This document shows positions 37,753 to 50,650 of a stretch of DNA of 64,000 nt, one piece after another. The stretch comes from Dermatophagoides farinae. Taxonomy: Eukaryota > Arthropoda > Arachnida > Sarcoptiformes > Pyroglyphidae. The DNA is taken from the NCBI RefSeq assembly GCF_024713945.1, contig NC_134682.1:5061001-5125000 (forward strand), read 5' to 3'. How positions within the stretch are numbered: position 1 is the first letter of the stretch; every line of letters starts with the position of its first letter. The notes under the pieces were generated by a model, which searched no databases, had not been told where the DNA came from, and was given only the letters and a program-made list of their open reading frames with translations. Position numbers and translations under genes: made by a program.

Positions 37753-38506
37753 TCAAAACAATCCTCGGGCCAACATTCGAAAAACGAAACCGGATATGAA
37801 AAACCATGCCGTTATGCTTAAACAATCTGAAAGAAACATACATTATTAGGACTCATACGGGTAGAGAATATGCAAGAAATACTTGATTGTCCGGTTGGAA
37901 ATGATAATAAAGGACCCAATGGATAAAACAGATCATTGGATTGATTGCCATTGAAAATGATTACTGGTTGTCCACTAAATGTCCAATGAATGGTGAAAAA
38001 TGCTATTGCTGATATTCCATACGAAACAGCGTACAATATCATTCGGGTTTTGGTCTGATAAATGAATTGCCGATTATCTATTTAATCAAATCAAATTCAA
38101 ACGAATTAGAACACACGGTTATGTCGATCATTACTTGCTTTTATTTTTCAATTCATCGGTTATTTTGATCAATTTTCGTTGTATCTTTGAATATTTGGCA
38201 AATTCATCGGTCATATTTATTGAACCAAGTTCTTCTTTCAGATCGGACACTTGTCGTTTTAATGATTGTTCCATTTGACTATCCCACGTGAGTAGGTTTA
38301 ATAACTGTAGTAAGTGTGACATTGAAATGAAAAATTAGTTTTTTCAGAGAAAATCGACTTACCAACGAAACTATAACTGGTATGAATGCACTGAATAGAC
38401 TTGCCGAAGTGACTAGATAGAATAATGAAAGATTCGGTTCATTGTCATCATCGATATTCGATTTGATGATCGTCTGTGACGCATTAGCCATTGTAACTGC
38501 ATCCAT
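37753..38506 (-). CDS. GET1: GET1/WRB, ER membrane receptor for tail-anchored proteins
   Basis: ER subunit that, with CAMLG/GET2, receives tail-anchored proteins from the GET3 ATPase and inserts them. Exons on the minus strand are 38506-38363, 38304-38139, 38077-37883 and 37826-37753, giving 192 residues (human WRB 174). TM1 is at about 27-50. The cytosolic coiled coil (about 59-100) contains the highly conserved MTDEFAKY..IQRK and TDELK, matching WRB MMDEFARY..LERK and TDKLK. TM2 is at about 116-133 and TM3 at about 172-188, with SITAW matching WRB GITCW. Intron 2 starts with GC (A|gcaagt). This choice restores exactly the human spacing between TDELK and TM2, whereas GT donors nearby break the frame. 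Intron 3 (56 nt) lies inside an open frame that would otherwise stop at 37818. Splicing restores the conserved C-terminus. The start ATG at 38506 is the first in frame. Confidence 0.88.
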
Positions 38507-40637
38507 TCTGTATTGAATGTTGTATGTTCTATTGATGAGAGAAATTAATTGAATTTTTTCCAAACAATGAATTCAATTTTGAATTGAAAGAAAAATAAAT
38601 ACTCATCATCAAAACATTTGGCCTTATTATTATTTTTCTTGGACACCATTCATAAACGATAGGACCTGAAAAAAAGATCTTTTGAAATTTTTATGAAAAA
38701 AAAAACATTTAAAATTCAATCTCCAAACAAGATATAAACACAATAATGATGATTGCTAAACATATGAATTTTTTTCTCCCAAAGAAAAAAGCCAATCTAA
38801 TCGATAATAATGCAGGCGTAAGCATAAAAAAAACTCAAAAGTTTTGCAAGATTAAAAAGATTTAAATTTATCCAATGTTCAAACAAAACCTGATCCTGTA
38901 ACATTAGAGAAAAAATGTAAAACGTATGACATCTTCCTTTTTCCATTTAAATGATGAAAATTTCTTTTGAATTTAGCAACAATAACAAAGGGGCAATCTT
39001 TTCTTGTCGCAATAACACCCATAATGATCATCACCATAATGGATGATGATGGTTTTGAAATATTTATTTTAAAAAATGACGACATCTCGGATAAAGAAAA
39101 AGAAAGAGTTTCCAAATACACGGACATTGGTGTACCTTATATCGAATCATCATTTCAATATAAATTATCAATTAATTGCCTCAATCATTCCAAGACAGAT
39201 GGACTTTTATCATCGCGATAATCATCTTCTTATTAAATTTAATAATTATAATTCTATCCGGCTGTAAATTGGATTTTAAAAAATTTGATGATTTACAGCT
39301 GGATTTTAAATTGAGGCAAAAAAGAAAAAAAATCAAACACGTGGTGCCATCACACAAAGTAGAATTAGAAAAAAAGGCCATCCATCCATACATTGATGCA
39401 TGGATCACAAATTGATCAAATTTCAAATTCTGATGATCAAAAAACAAGTTTTTCACTACTAGTACAACTATAATTCACCACAACCAAAAATTCATTCACA
39501 TTTCAATACTGCTAATAAATTCAGAAAAGAAATTTATTCTTTTGGTAGTGGTCTATATATATATAGTCATAGTTTATTTGTATCCCACCCACACAAAAAC
39601 ATTTCTTGTTTATTTTGTCTATGCTTCCCGTTCATGGCTGTCTGTCCAGATATATATCCTCTCTCTTTCCTCGCTAGCTAGGCCAAAATAACAAGATTTT
39701 TTCTCCCCCCACCACCTTAGTGTTCGAATTCATGCATTGAATTGGCAGAGCTCAATTTTGAAGTTTATTTTTCTTGTTTTTCTGTTAACGAGAGTTTGTT
39801 TTGCCTTTCGTCGTCGTCGTCGACGATATGTCTGTTTTATTAATGTTGTTTTTGTTGTGTTGACCTGAGCACTGCTAAAAAACAAAAAACAAAAAAAGAT
39901 AAAAAATCATTCATCGTCGACAAAATCTAATCTAATAATTTTTATTTTCATTTATTCGATTTGGCGCTTTGTCTTTGTATTTGCTCGTTGAAGAAGGGTT
40001 GTTGTTGATAAAGAAGAATTCTTCATGAATGTATATGTGACGTGTGAACAACAACAACAATCCATGGTATATTTGATACAGACGAATTTTTGAACAAGAT
40101 TCACACTGTGTGTAAAGTTCTTAGATTCAATGTGATTCTTTGAAGATTTTTCCTCATTTGATGATTTCGAGCAGCAAAAAAGGTGTTTTCCATCCTCTTC
40201 ATTGTTAATTTTGTGTGAAGTATCTTTGTGTATGTTTTTTTATATTTGAGTTTTTCATTGAAAATCATCCCAGATACTTGACGTGCCATTGTTACCAGGT
40301 TTTTATCTGTAAAAATAAAGATTATATAGATTACCAATCATTAAATTTATAACATTTGACATCATTTACAATATTAGAGACCTGATTGATTCCCAAACAA
40401 CCATATAATCAGTATAATGATACATTATAAATTACAATGGCAATGTTGATGACGAGGAAGAAGAGAAATTTCGTTCAAAAAATTGATCATTTTTTATTAT
40501 CAAATCATCATCTTTATTCAAAAAACTTTAATAATTTATTATCGATATCGATAACTGATCATTTGATTTTCAACAACAAACAAATGTTATGACACACTTT
40601 TGGTTTTAATTTAACCATCTAAATAATTTCTTTAAAA
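38507..40637. other. Shared upstream region of divergent GET1 and furin genes
   Basis: About 2.1 kb between the GET1 start (minus) and the furin start (plus). It includes a purine-rich stretch and one small candidate ORF on the minus strand (40101-40289), listed separately. Otherwise only AT-rich DNA is seen. The frames 38967-39221 and 39181-39456 overlap each other on opposite strands and show no family resemblance. Confidence 0.5.
40101..40289 (-). CDS. Candidate small basic protein, 62 residues (doubtful)
   Basis: An ATG frame (MARQVSGMIFNEK) lies directly behind a textbook acceptor (ctttatttttacag, ending 17 nt before the ATG) and runs to TGA at 40101. The product is strongly basic (many Lys/Arg/His) without a membrane span or recognised domain. 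It is less repetitive than the surrounding junk frames, and the acceptor would fit a 5' UTR intron. No homology is remembered, and chance is a real possibility. Confidence 0.25.
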   Translation of the reverse strand: MARQVSGMIFNEKLKYKKTYTKILHTKLTMKRMENTFFAARNHQMRKNLQRITLNLRTLHTV

Positions 40638-43600
40638 ATGTGGACGTTATTCAATTCATCAACATCAAAGTTTCAACAACAAAATGATAATTATAAATCT
40701 TGTGATGATGATTATCTAATAAATTCACATTCAAATTCATTGGAAATTATTATCATGCCCATCACTACCACTAACAACAGCAGCAGCAACAACAACAACA
40801 ACAACAGTAGCAGCAAGAAAAGCTATAAACACCATCTAATATTCGGTTATTCGAATCGAATCAATAGAATAATTGGAATCAAAAATAATAATAATGGTGG
40901 ATGGCTTTCAATATTAATATCATTGATAATGATTTGTGCCTTTGTACATTATAGAATATTGTATTGTCATTGTCTTTCAATTCATCATAATAATAGCAAT
41001 GTAAATATTAATAATCTGCCCAATTCACCAAATCAACGATCTCAATCAACATTATTAGATGATATTAATGAACGATATGATCATGATCCATCATTGTTAC
41101 ATCAAAACAATCATCATCACCGTTCAAAACGATTATTTAGTGATCAATTTGTTGTACGAATTCATGGTGGTGATGAATTTGCTAGGCAATTGGCCAATGA
41201 TCATGATTTTACCTATCTAGGACATGTAAGTTTCTTTCTCTATTTTTGTCGTCTTTATTTTTTTTCTTGGTTTTTATCCAAAATGATGATGATGAAACGG
41301 ATTTCCTTAAATTAATCCAATTAAATTTAATTGGATTGATTTTTAATGAAAAATATTTAATGATATCTGATTATATCTGGCCATGAATGATGGTGATGCT
41401 TTTCAATTATTATTACATACACGGAGGTTAAAAACACACACACAGGATTGTCCGGATTTGTTTTTTCCATTTCAAAATGAAGAGAAATGGAGAAAAAATA
41501 TTAACTTTGATCGATGCCCTCCATATGGATAGATGGATGGGATGGTCAGATATATCTTGAATCTAGGTTACTATTTAATCACTCAAACAGTGAATGTGAG
41601 AGCAAGTGAGAAATGAATAAAGTGTGTGTGTGTGTGTGTGTGTTTCCTCATTTTGACCATTTTTTCAATTCTTGATTTCTCTGAAAACCAATCAATTTTT
41701 TGCATTGTTTTCTTTTGTTTTGATTCATAAAAAAACGTTGATTTTATTGATTGCAATTTCTGTTTGTCGTCATCATTGGTTGATGACTTTTATGACTAAT
41801 AAAAACTCATTTCAATGATTGCTATACTTCCGATTCTTGTTTGTTGATTGACTGATTGATTACAACAAACACATTTGCCATATGGTGGCCACTCTACGTA
41901 TTACATGTTGCGTATTTTTGTATGAATGAATGAAATAATAATCAGAAACACACATCGTATTGAATCATTCTTAGGCAACAAAGACGTACGTACACATGCA
42001 CATCATCATCATCATCATCATCGATAATTCAAGTTTTTGAAATTATAAATTATGCTATTGAAGTGAAAAAAGACGATTGTAACGATTCATTTCGTCATGT
42101 GCAAGCTGCAATAAAAATATAATATGTGCAAACACATTGCACACCACCTGGATTACCTATTTGAATTTGTTTGTTTCTTTTCTAAGAAATGAGATAAATC
42201 CAGTTGTTGATGATTTATTTAAATTCATTATCATCTGGCTAGATTTTAGCATTCGATTAACAATGGCTAATGATCGATAATCGGCTTTCTTCTCAATCTG
42301 TAATTGTCTCTGAGATTCCGCTATTTACTTGCTCTCTGATGACCTTGTTTGTCTCACAATGTGGTTATTTATAGAATTTTTCTCTTTTTAAAAAATAAAA
42401 TTTTGTCTTTCAAAATCATCTGATTCTTTGGATGTTTTGTTTTTCTAGTTTTTTTTTGACAATTTGCCAAGAAAATCGACAAAACAAAACTTATCAAGTG
42501 AAATGAATAAAAAAAAATATTTGAGTGTTTACCAATCATAAGATGTTTTTAAATCACAAGGGTATGAAAATTCCGTAGAAATTCTTGGCCAAATCCTTTT
42601 TTTGTCTATCTATATCTATAAATAGAATATTCATGTGAAATCAACGTTTGTTTTTGTCAAAAAACAATTACAATTACAATAGATATTTACTATTTAATAA
42701 AATAATAATAAAAAGAATTCTATTTTGAAAATTTGACTTGATTGATTTTTTTTCGTCCAATCTTTGATCCATTAATAACATGAAAAATCAAACTTTTTTT
42801 CTCTCTCTCCCTCTGTGTCATGTTAATGATATGGAACAAATGGAAATTAATTTTGAACGGAAAATAAAGGGTGAAAATGGAACGTGAAAATGATTGAAAT
42901 TGGCTGCCATTCTAAACCACTTTATCAATAGCAGCGATGATGATGATGATTTTGTTTGCTAATAATAGCCACATGAAACACGAAACCCACTGTCAATCAG
43001 TTTCAAATTTTTTTTACAAAATAAGATTTGTTTTTCCAGTTTGTTCTGATTTTTTTCCAAAACGAAAATGCTAAATCGATCGATCGATAATTTCGACGAA
43101 AAAGGGGGAGCTATTTTAGAATAAATTTCACAGCCAATATGTAGGAAAATACTTAATTCGGTTATGGTTCGATTCACACACACACATCGATTGATTGATA
43201 TAATCGAACAATTTCTGTTTTTATTACCACCTGATGATGATGATGTTTGACAGGTATGAAAATTATTATTTTTTCCTTACACGTTGATTTAGCCCGTTCA
43301 TTTTCATTCATGACTTTTTTGTGGATTTTTTTCCTTTTTTTATCGATCACACGATGATTTGTTGTCGTTGTGTTGTTGCATATATTTGTCAAAATCAATT
43401 TATTTGTTACCAAGAAGAGCATTTATGGAATTTTCCCATACTAAACAAAGCAATCTTTGTTGCTGTCACATTCATCATTCAATGGAAAGGAAAAACTCTA
43501 GAGTCTAGATGATAAGATCATGTGATTAGGTAATTGATCTTGTGATTAAAAATAGTCCTTATCACGAAAAAATGCCTGATATTTCCGTCATAATTCATTT

Positions 43601-46600
43601 ATATTTATCGATAGATAATGAATATTCTTGATGACCATGACACAAACTAATCCATTATTATACTATGGCTCAATCATTTGACTTTATTGACATTGTTATG
43701 ACATTAATCCATATATTAATATTAATATTAATTCTTCTGTCTTTATTTCTTTCATTGTAATGAATAGATAATCGATGATTATTATCATTTAATGCATCGA
43801 AAAGTAGCAAAAAGATCGGCTGAATTATATCCAAGTGACAATAATAATCATGAGCCAACATCATCATTTCATCACCATCCATCGGTATTATCGATCGAAC
43901 AGCAACCACTCAATCATCGTACGAAAAGAGATTTCATATCGAATACACATCTAAACCTGAACACAGCACATTCAGTATCGAATTCACATCGTTTAGATGT
44001 GGTACCTTATTATATGAGGCCACCACTACCAGCACAACCTCCATGTGAAAATAATTTACCGCTTTTACCATTTCCATTTGATCATAATGAATTTGTTCAA
44101 GGTGGTAAACGTGTTCGATTTGATGATCCACAATGGCCACGAATGTGGTATCTGAATCGTGGCAATAATCTTGATATGGACGTGGTTGAAGCATGGGAGA
44201 AAAATATCACCGGTAAAGGTGTTGTCGTTACCATTTTAGATGATGGCCTTGAAAAAGATCATCCCGATTTAGTAACGAATTATGATCCAGATGCAAGTTA
44301 TGATGTCAATGGATTCGATAATGATCCAATGCCACGTTATGATATCATCGATTCAAATCGTCATGGAACTCGTTGTGCTGGAGAAGTGGCAGCCAATGCT
44401 AATAACAGTGTATGTGCAGTAGGTGTTGCATTCGATGCCAAAGTTGGTGGTATTCGAATGTTAGATGGTGATGTTACCGATGCTGTTGAAGCACGATCAT
44501 TGGGCTATAATCCACAACATATACACATCTATTCGGCATCCTGGGGACCGGATGATGATGGTCGTACGGTCGATGGCCCTGGAAAAATGGCCGTAAAAGC
44601 ATTTGAAAATGGTATCCGTAATGGCCGTAATGGAAAAGGATCGATTTTCGTTTGGGCATCCGGAAATGGTGGTCGTGAAAAAGATAATTGTAATTGTGAT
44701 GGCTATACAAATTCTATATGGACATTATCGATTAGTTCGGCAACGGAAAAAGGATCAATACCATGGTATTCAGAAGCATGTTCAGCAACATTGGCCAGTA
44801 CATATAGTAGTGGATCATTCGGTGAACGACAAATTGTGACAACCGATCTTCATCATGGTTGTACATCATCACATACGGGAACATCAGCATCGGCACCACT
44901 AGCAGCTGGAATTTGTGCTCTTGCATTAGAGGCAAAGTATGAATGTTTATTTTTTCTTTGCAATTATTATTATTGAAATTGAAATTAAATTTTTTCTCTC
45001 TAGCAATAATCTAACATGGCGTGATATGCAACATATCGTAGTGTTATCTGCAAAACGTAAAAATTTAGAAGGAAATTGGATGGAAAATGGTGTTGGATTG
45101 AATGTTAGCCATTGGTTTGGTTACGGTCTGATCAATGCAAGTGCTATGGTTGATTATGCCCGTGAATGGGTTCCAGTACCGGAACAAACAAAATGTATAT
45201 TCAAAGGGAAAGTAAATGAATTATCCAAAGCCAAGTAAGTCCATCATCATAATGTCAATGATGAAGACACACACGCACATATAGTCTGGATTAGAATGTT
45301 TGAAGTTTTCTTTTTTTCCTCTGACAAAAGTCAACACATAAAAGCATTTCCTTGATTCCAGATGTTTAATTTTGTTTTGTTTGGCTTCAATTATCAAGTT
45401 AACTGTTAATTGTTGTTATTATTTTGTGCTCGTGTTTCCTGTGTGTTCTTTTTTCTCCCCTTTTTTGATTCACGATTTCCCTTCTCTCTACACACCACAT
45501 TGACATTGTTTATTCGATAATGATTGGTTGGTTAATTTCATTGCTCAATTAATTTTTTTCTTTGTTGTTTTTTTCTGATCCAGAAACACATTATCATATG
45601 CCTTGAATGTAAGTTTGTGGTTTCATTATCATATATCATATCATTATTATCATTTTCCTTGTTTCCATCATTTTGATAAAATAGGTAACCTGCAATGAAT
45701 TAATGTATATGGAACATGTACAAGTTGTTGTTAATCTAACCACACCAAAGCGTGGTGATATTGAAATCGAAATACGTTCACCTGCTGGTACACGATCAAC
45801 TTTATTAACGAAACGACCGAAAGATAATTCCGTACTCGGTTTCTCTAATTGGCCATTTATGACCGTACATTTTTGGGGAGAATCACCAAATGGTCAATGG
45901 ACATTATACATTAATAGTACAGGAAGACATAGTATGTGCATATTGATTGATTTTCATTCTAATCATAATTTCTAATCTATAATTTTAGATAATACATTGT
46001 TACATGGTTGGAAATTAATAATGCACGGTACACGTGAATTTCCATTTGGAAAATCATATTATCCAAAACGTTCAAAGCCACAATTATTATTGAATGATAA
46101 AAAGACAGTTATCAATGACTTTGCTAATAATCAAATCGATATGCATCCATCACCATCACGTTATGCAAATCGTATGATCAATAATAATGGTAGTGGTGGA
46201 CCAATAAATAGATTTACATGTAAGTAACAAATCCATCTTTTCCATTTCCTTGATTTCTTAACTTTATTATTGACAAATACAAACCCCTATAACAACAATG
46301 GCTTCATTATAAACACATATTAACCCATGTTTCATCATTTAATGTATCAAGTCTGAACTTTCTTTTTTGTTAATCTCTTATTGTTTGTCTTGTTGTTGAT
46401 TTTTTGAAAAAAATCTAATTTGGCTATTATCATTTGTATCCAATACCTTTTTTCTCGTCTTCTTCCTATTCGATACACGTCAATCAATTGAAAAGATCAT
46501 TTTGCAACAAATAGCTGGTCGTATTCAATTCAAACACCAAAATCATTTTCATCATCATTATCATCAACCACAACATATCATCAACAGCTACAAAGTCGAA

Positions 46601-47137
46601 CCAAATGATATAATGATACACATATACATAATCTGCATGCTTTGCCCACCCCACTAAATGATGATAATGATGATGATGATGATTGAATTCAATGGATTAT
46701 ATGCATGTACCAATCACCAATATTGATGACATCTTGACTTTTTTCCTCTATTTTCTTTAATCTAATCCTTTTCGATTCATTTTTTCATCATATATCCAGT
46801 TTTCGGCAACAACAACAACAATAATGGCCGAATATATAACCATAGTCGTACATTCAATAATGGTCGATTAACAATAATTGGTGAACCGGATCGTGGTGGT
46901 GGTGGTGGTGTTGTTGACCATAAACAACAAAATGAACGGCAACAAATACCATTTATACCGAAACAAATTCAATCCAATCCACATTCATTACGTGGTCAAT
47001 CATCATCAGTATCGTCCGGTTACGATCCTTTTTCGTCATCTTCAAAAAAGATTGAGCTTTCTATTGGCTGCCATATAATGATAATGATAATGATGATGAT
47101 GATGACATTATCATCGATAATGATGAAATTATTATAA
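40638..47137 (+). CDS. Fur1: Furin-type proprotein convertase (Fur1-like)
   Basis: Kexin/subtilisin-family serine endoprotease that cleaves secretory precursors after basic motifs. Exons are 40638-41225, 43768-44936, 45004-45234, 45584-45608 (25 nt), 45685-45931, 45989-46219 and 46800-47137, giving 942 residues, all phases closing. Residues about 89-110 form an N-terminal membrane anchor, and RSKR (162-165) precedes the prodomain ([15 protein letters not shown]). AKRS is the second, internal site, and RTKR/D (cut after R250) is the activation site. The catalytic residues D354, H395 and S569 and the oxyanion N496 keep the spacing of human furin exactly (D153, H194, S368, N295). The P domain follows to about residue 760 ([17 protein letters not shown]). 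The tail is Asn/Gln/Ser-rich. I see no furin-type Cys-rich repeats, and the last residues (Met/Ile-rich, from an ATG repeat) are only a weak membrane-span candidate. Exon 7 is the least certain part. It most resembles insect Fur1. Confidence 0.92.
41226..43767 (+). other. First intron of the furin gene (2.5 kb)
   Basis: Donor gtaagt at 41226 and acceptor aatgaatag ending at 43767, phase 0, splitting the prodomain after YLGH. The contents are AT-rich with a GT tract at about 41621-41643 and CAT repeats near 42001. No coding features are seen. Confidence 0.75.
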
Positions 47138-47439
47138 TGGCTATGAATACAACATGTGCCTTTTACTCTGAAATGTCTCTCTCTTTGGTCGTCTTCATTT
47201 CAATTTCAATGAAGCCCCAAATACTTGTGATTTTTTTCCAGACTTATTATTATTATTATTATTATATATGACATGTATTGACTTTTCTTTATTTAATTTA
47301 ATTCTTTCATCCAATTATGTATTCAATTGTAGAATTGGATAACTTGTATATACATACAATCCATAAATTTAATTTAACTTAATTTAAAATGAATTTAGAA
47401 ATTTTTTTGTTGAAAAAAATATTATTATTATTACTTTGA
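47138..47439. other. Gap between convergent furin and POLR3E genes
   Basis: Both 3' ends share about 300 nt. A minus-strand AATAAA (TTTATT at 47288-47293) could serve POLR3E. An ATT tract is present near 47251. Confidence 0.55.
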
Positions 47440-48947
47440 TCATGAATTCAAAATGGCCATGTGTTCATTAAGTTTGTTGGCCAATTGATCACGGCTACGA
47501 TCATGATGTTTTTTCGAAATCATTGGATATCTGTGATTGTGTCATGAAAAGATTATTGATTGTGTGAAAAAAACATTTATTCATTTTGAAAATGAACTTA
47601 CGTTGTAATAAAAGATGAATCTGGTTCAAGTATAAAATTAATTTCGACCATAGATCCAGTACGTATGGTCAATCTATTCAATATTTGTTCATAGTCGGCA
47701 ATTTTCTAATGAAAGAAGCATACATTGACATTATTAATAATCACTAGTCAAAAACACACTGCTAACCTTGAATTTATCAATTATATCGATCATTTTCAAT
47801 GGTTTTTGATGGGCAAAATGCCATAATAAATATTCACGAGCAGCAATCATTCGTTTCATTAACAATTGTCGCGAATCACCATCATGAATGGTATCATATT
47901 TATATAGAAGATGACTTTTGATGACCCAATTGCCATTGATCAAATAGCAGATACTTTGTAATGTATTCAATAATTTGGAATGATGATCCAAACTATTCGA
48001 ATGGAATAACATGATCATTTCAGCGAAACGTATTACCTGTACTTTACGCAATAGTATTTCCACTTTCAGTTCAACCAATTCGATACGATTTATATCACAA
48101 ATATTGATTTTACTCAGAAACCAATATGGACAATTGATCAATTCCATTACGGAGCTTTGTGCACGATTAATATTAGTTTTGATTGTTGTTGATAACATTC
48201 GCGAAGATTGTTGTTGTTGGCCACCATTATCATTGACATTCGAATTATATCGTCTTGCCGACATCGATGTGAATAATTGTTCGAAAAATTTTCTCACCAT
48301 TTCTGGATCATTCATTCGAGTTAAAGGTTTGTATAGATGACTTTTCATTTCGATACGCAACTGATCATGTTTATTACGTGTTGGATGTGGTATTTTGAAA
48401 CAATCCTGGAAAATTAAATTCTGTGAATCAACAGAGTTACTATCACGATTTTTTTCATCCAAATGACTCAATGTATGCAACGAATTAATCGGTAGGAAAT
48501 AGGCTTTTCCTGTTTCTCTGGAAAATTTCACAGCAAACGATATACGACGCAGATTAAGCTGAGATTCTTTGGTTGTAAAAATGTTCATTGAAGATGAACG
48601 CTGATTCTGTTGTGATTTGGGTGTGATTTTGAGCTCTTTGGAATCGGTTCGAATGCTTATGTTACAAGAGGGAGAAATGTTGCTCGATGATCGATGTTTA
48701 TCCTTGCCAATCACATTACTTAGTCCGGCCAATGCAAATGTTTTGATCTTATTACTCGGATCCAATCGAACAATATTATACTATTTATAATATAACAAAC
48801 ATGAAACCATCAATCATCATTTTCAAACATCAAACAAAAGTAAAACAAATTTACCGAAGCAACGATAATATCGTTGTTAATGATTGGCTCTTCTTCTTCA
48901 TGATCCACTGGCTCTTCCTTCACTTTGTCTTGATTGAGCTGAATCAT
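47440..48947 (-). CDS. POLR3E: RNA polymerase III subunit RPC5 (POLR3E)
   Basis: Nuclear Pol III subunit. With RPC4 it forms the TFIIF-like subcomplex used in initiation and termination on tRNA and 5S genes. Exons on the minus strand are 48947-48855, 48780-47767, 47705-47602 and 47530-47440, giving 433 residues, phases closing. The acidic start (KEEPVDHEEEEPI) is followed by the dimerisation region, whose best match is GKAYFLPINSLHTL..LDEKNRDS (about 123-146), resembling GELHLTPLHGILQLRPSFSYLDK in human. The most conserved block (about 270-325) reads VEILLRKVQVIRFAEM..CYLINGNWVIKS, against IKILMKNVKVMPFANL..AMLVQGNWVVKS. The start is the first in-frame ATG. The product is much shorter than human RPC5 (708) because the C-terminal extension is absent, making it closer in size to yeast Rpc37. 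It is convergent with the furin gene (302-nt gap). Confidence 0.85.
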
Positions 48948-50650
48948 TATTGATGATGGAAAATTTAAATTTTCAAAACAAAGCAAACAAATCAATCAGC
49001 ATCAAAAAGAATCACATGTCGATTATTCTAGAAAATTCATTGCGACATCTAGTGGTATTGAATCGAGTTTAAAATTAGAATTTCATATCAATGACAATGA
49101 CTGGTTTTGGCTGGTTTTATCCATATATTCAATCAATTGTTTAACATTGTATCAACTATCTTGGCTGATACCCTTCTAGGTTTTTTCAATGCATATGCAA
49201 TAAAATTAAAATAAAATCCACGATTCAAATGAATTGAAAGGAAGAAGAATTTTTTCTCAATCCCTTGATGAGATGATGGCAATAAATTTATGTGCCAATA
49301 TCTATGATGAAGGGAAAGCAAAATAATGTACATTTGTTGTTGTTGTTGTTGTTAATATATTACAATAGCAATCATCATCATCCCGATTATCATTGCATTT
49401 TCATTGGAAAAGTATATTGAAAACGCCACTTTTCAACAATCCCATTGCATTTTACTTGCATGTACAACACACACACACACACACATTACATCACATGATG
49501 TGTCTGTTGATGAAGAAATAAAGATAAGATTTTTGTGTTGTCTAATTTTTAATTTTTTCATTTTACATTGACATTCCAACTTTTTTATTTTTTTTCTATA
49601 TAGTAAAAAGCAAGAAAAAAGAAAAATGAAAACGGTATATACCGATCATTGGGTAAAGAGCTGAGTTTTATCCTTGATCATCATCATCAATAACTAATTG
49701 TGCAACCTGAACGAATAGATTATCAACCATTGATTGAATCAAATTATTTCAACCATCCTCAAAAAATGACAATCATTCTATAATTGATTGATTTGAATGG
49801 ATTCTAATTTAATGATGATGATGGTGAGTGGTTGTCAAAATCAAATCATCATCAATAATCAAGATTTTTTTTGACGGTCGCTAGATAGCTGGTTGAGTGA
49901 TCGGTTGATTATTGCGTATTGTTACAAATATTGATGATAATGATGATCATTAATGGCGATAATAATATTGTGGTGGCTTTATTATGATTTGATCATCATA
50001 TTCAACATTAATGAAATTGAATAGTTTCTTCTTTATTGGTTGGTTGGTTGGTTGGTAGTTGTCATGGGTGAATTGTTGTTGTTATTGCCGATGATATGAA
50101 ACAATGATAAAGATGATAATATCTGAAATTCAAAAAAATGGCTAAAGATATGATAACAGTTAATCTTTTCATTGATATGTTGATGATAAGCAAAAAAGCT
50201 CATAATAATAATTCAGTAACTGTGAGTAGTATGGCATTCAATTTGATTTTTTCCTAATTTTTTTTTATTTTCTATTTGTCGCTTCGATCATCATCATCAT
50301 CATTCATTTCGAGCGACTATCCGCACACACATCATCATCATCACCATCGATCATAAACCACCACATAGCATACATCTTCCAAAGAAAAACGTCGATCATC
50401 AATAGGCAAAAAAAATCCTAAATCCTAAATGTTCTTTATGGTTCAAAAATAGAACAAAAGCCTACAAGTTTTCATAGGAACTCTTTTTTCTTTTTTTGTT
50501 TGTTTTCAGATGTTGTTGTTTGATGATAAAATCCACAATATTTACAAATAATTTTTAAAAAATTTCCATCTTATTTATAACACATATGATCGATGTGTTA
50601 TTGTTTGTATGTGTGTACAACAAATTGATCAAAATAATTAATCGGGAAAA
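48948..50650. other. Shared upstream region of divergent POLR3E and GST-fold genes
   Basis: About 1.7 kb of AT-rich DNA with a GTT tract near 49336, a CA tract near 49468, and GGTT and CAT repeats. No coding sequence is supported. Promoters of both flanking genes must lie here, but I cannot point to specific sites. Confidence 0.55.

Noticed and set aside
38967-39456. Overlapping plus and minus frames of 63-91 codons
   Set aside because: Opposite-strand frames over the same DNA with no family resemblance; typical chance ORFs.
46878-47078. 66-codon ATG-like frame ([11 protein letters not shown])
   Set aside because: A shifted-frame shadow of furin exon 7 (FGNNNN..GYDPF), which is the frame that continues the splice phase from exon 6.
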